In this document: positions 5,016 to 5,066 of the stretch, piece by piece
Layout: every line of letters starts with the position of its first letter
Position numbering within the stretch: position 1 is the stretch's first letter
Notes under the pieces: generated by a model
Told to the model about the DNA's origin: nothing
The model's database searches: none
The model's input: the letters and a program-made list of their open reading frames with translations, nothing else
Translations under genes and position numbers: made by a program
Origin: Spirochaetaceae bacterium
GTDB taxonomy: Bacteria; Spirochaetota; Spirochaetia; Treponematales; Breznakiellaceae
Direction: 5' to 3'
Length of the DNA stretch: 5,066 nucleotides
Assembly (NCBI GenBank): GCA_031279895.1
Contig: JAITHR010000149.1
Location: forward strand, 1-5,066

Positions 5016-5066
5016 GGCGGCCATGCTAGAACAGCCGGAGGCTGGGCGGCCATGCTGTGCCTCCGC
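4988..5066 (+). repeat. 29-bp tandem units GCGGCCATGCT + GGA-loop palindrome, running off the window
   Basis: GCGGCCATGCT occurs at 4988, 5017 and 5046, exactly 29 bp apart, and also at 4897 inside B1. Between occurrences lie the palindromes CCGTC-GGA-GACGG (5003-5015) and CAGCC-GGA-GGCTG (5032-5044). The third unit begins differently (GTGCCTCCGC) and is cut by the window end. The first unit overlaps the tail of B2. Confidence 0.8.

Noticed and set aside
4988..5066. 29-bp periodic repeats resembling a CRISPR array
   Set aside because: The repeated part is 11 bp, and what lies between is a palindrome of two recurring types, not unique spacers. No cas gene is visible.

Overview
The window looks like chromosomal DNA of a spirochaete, most likely a Treponema-type organism (possibly the termite-gut Breznakiellaceae group). 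The basis is family resemblance: the OmpA-like protein has the FSPDGDG..DEL module, the GHAN variant of the OmpA core and the WWKNRRVEFIL ending that I associate with treponemal envelope proteins. The DNA is GC-rich. Genus-level placement is an inference from memory and was not searched.

Layout. Only two genes are convincing, both on the minus strand. An aldo/keto reductase with a C-terminal pair of ferredoxin-type 4Fe-4S motifs (4012 to 2774) lies upstream of a large membrane-anchored OmpA-family protein (2319 to 7). They are separated by about 450 bp of repeats and are probably not one operon: the reductase ends in a terminator-like hairpin, and the OmpA-like gene has its own candidate promoter. 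I see no functional link between them.

The rest (about 2320-2797 and 4067-5066) is almost entirely repetitive, of two kinds. (1) An interspersed, REP-like family of short palindromes with three-base loops. Arms are CAGCC/GGCTG or CCGTC/GACGG around the loop GGA, with related hairpins using GAA or GCA loops. They are built into 47/48-bp, 91-bp and 29-bp tandem units. One roughly 90-bp module occurs in opposite orientation on the two sides of the reductase gene. (2) A separate 21-bp tandem array (about 4088-4696, 29 in-phase units) just upstream of the reductase promoter. Each unit spans two turns of B-DNA, and many units keep a dyad at the same internal position although the arm sequences differ completely. 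Several frames of this array are open on both strands, so ORFs there are weak evidence for genes.

The least explained features are the helically phased palindrome array and the covarying-stem palindrome family. One palindrome of that family has become the last codons next to the stop of the reductase gene. No tRNA, rRNA, CRISPR array or transposase gene was recognised.
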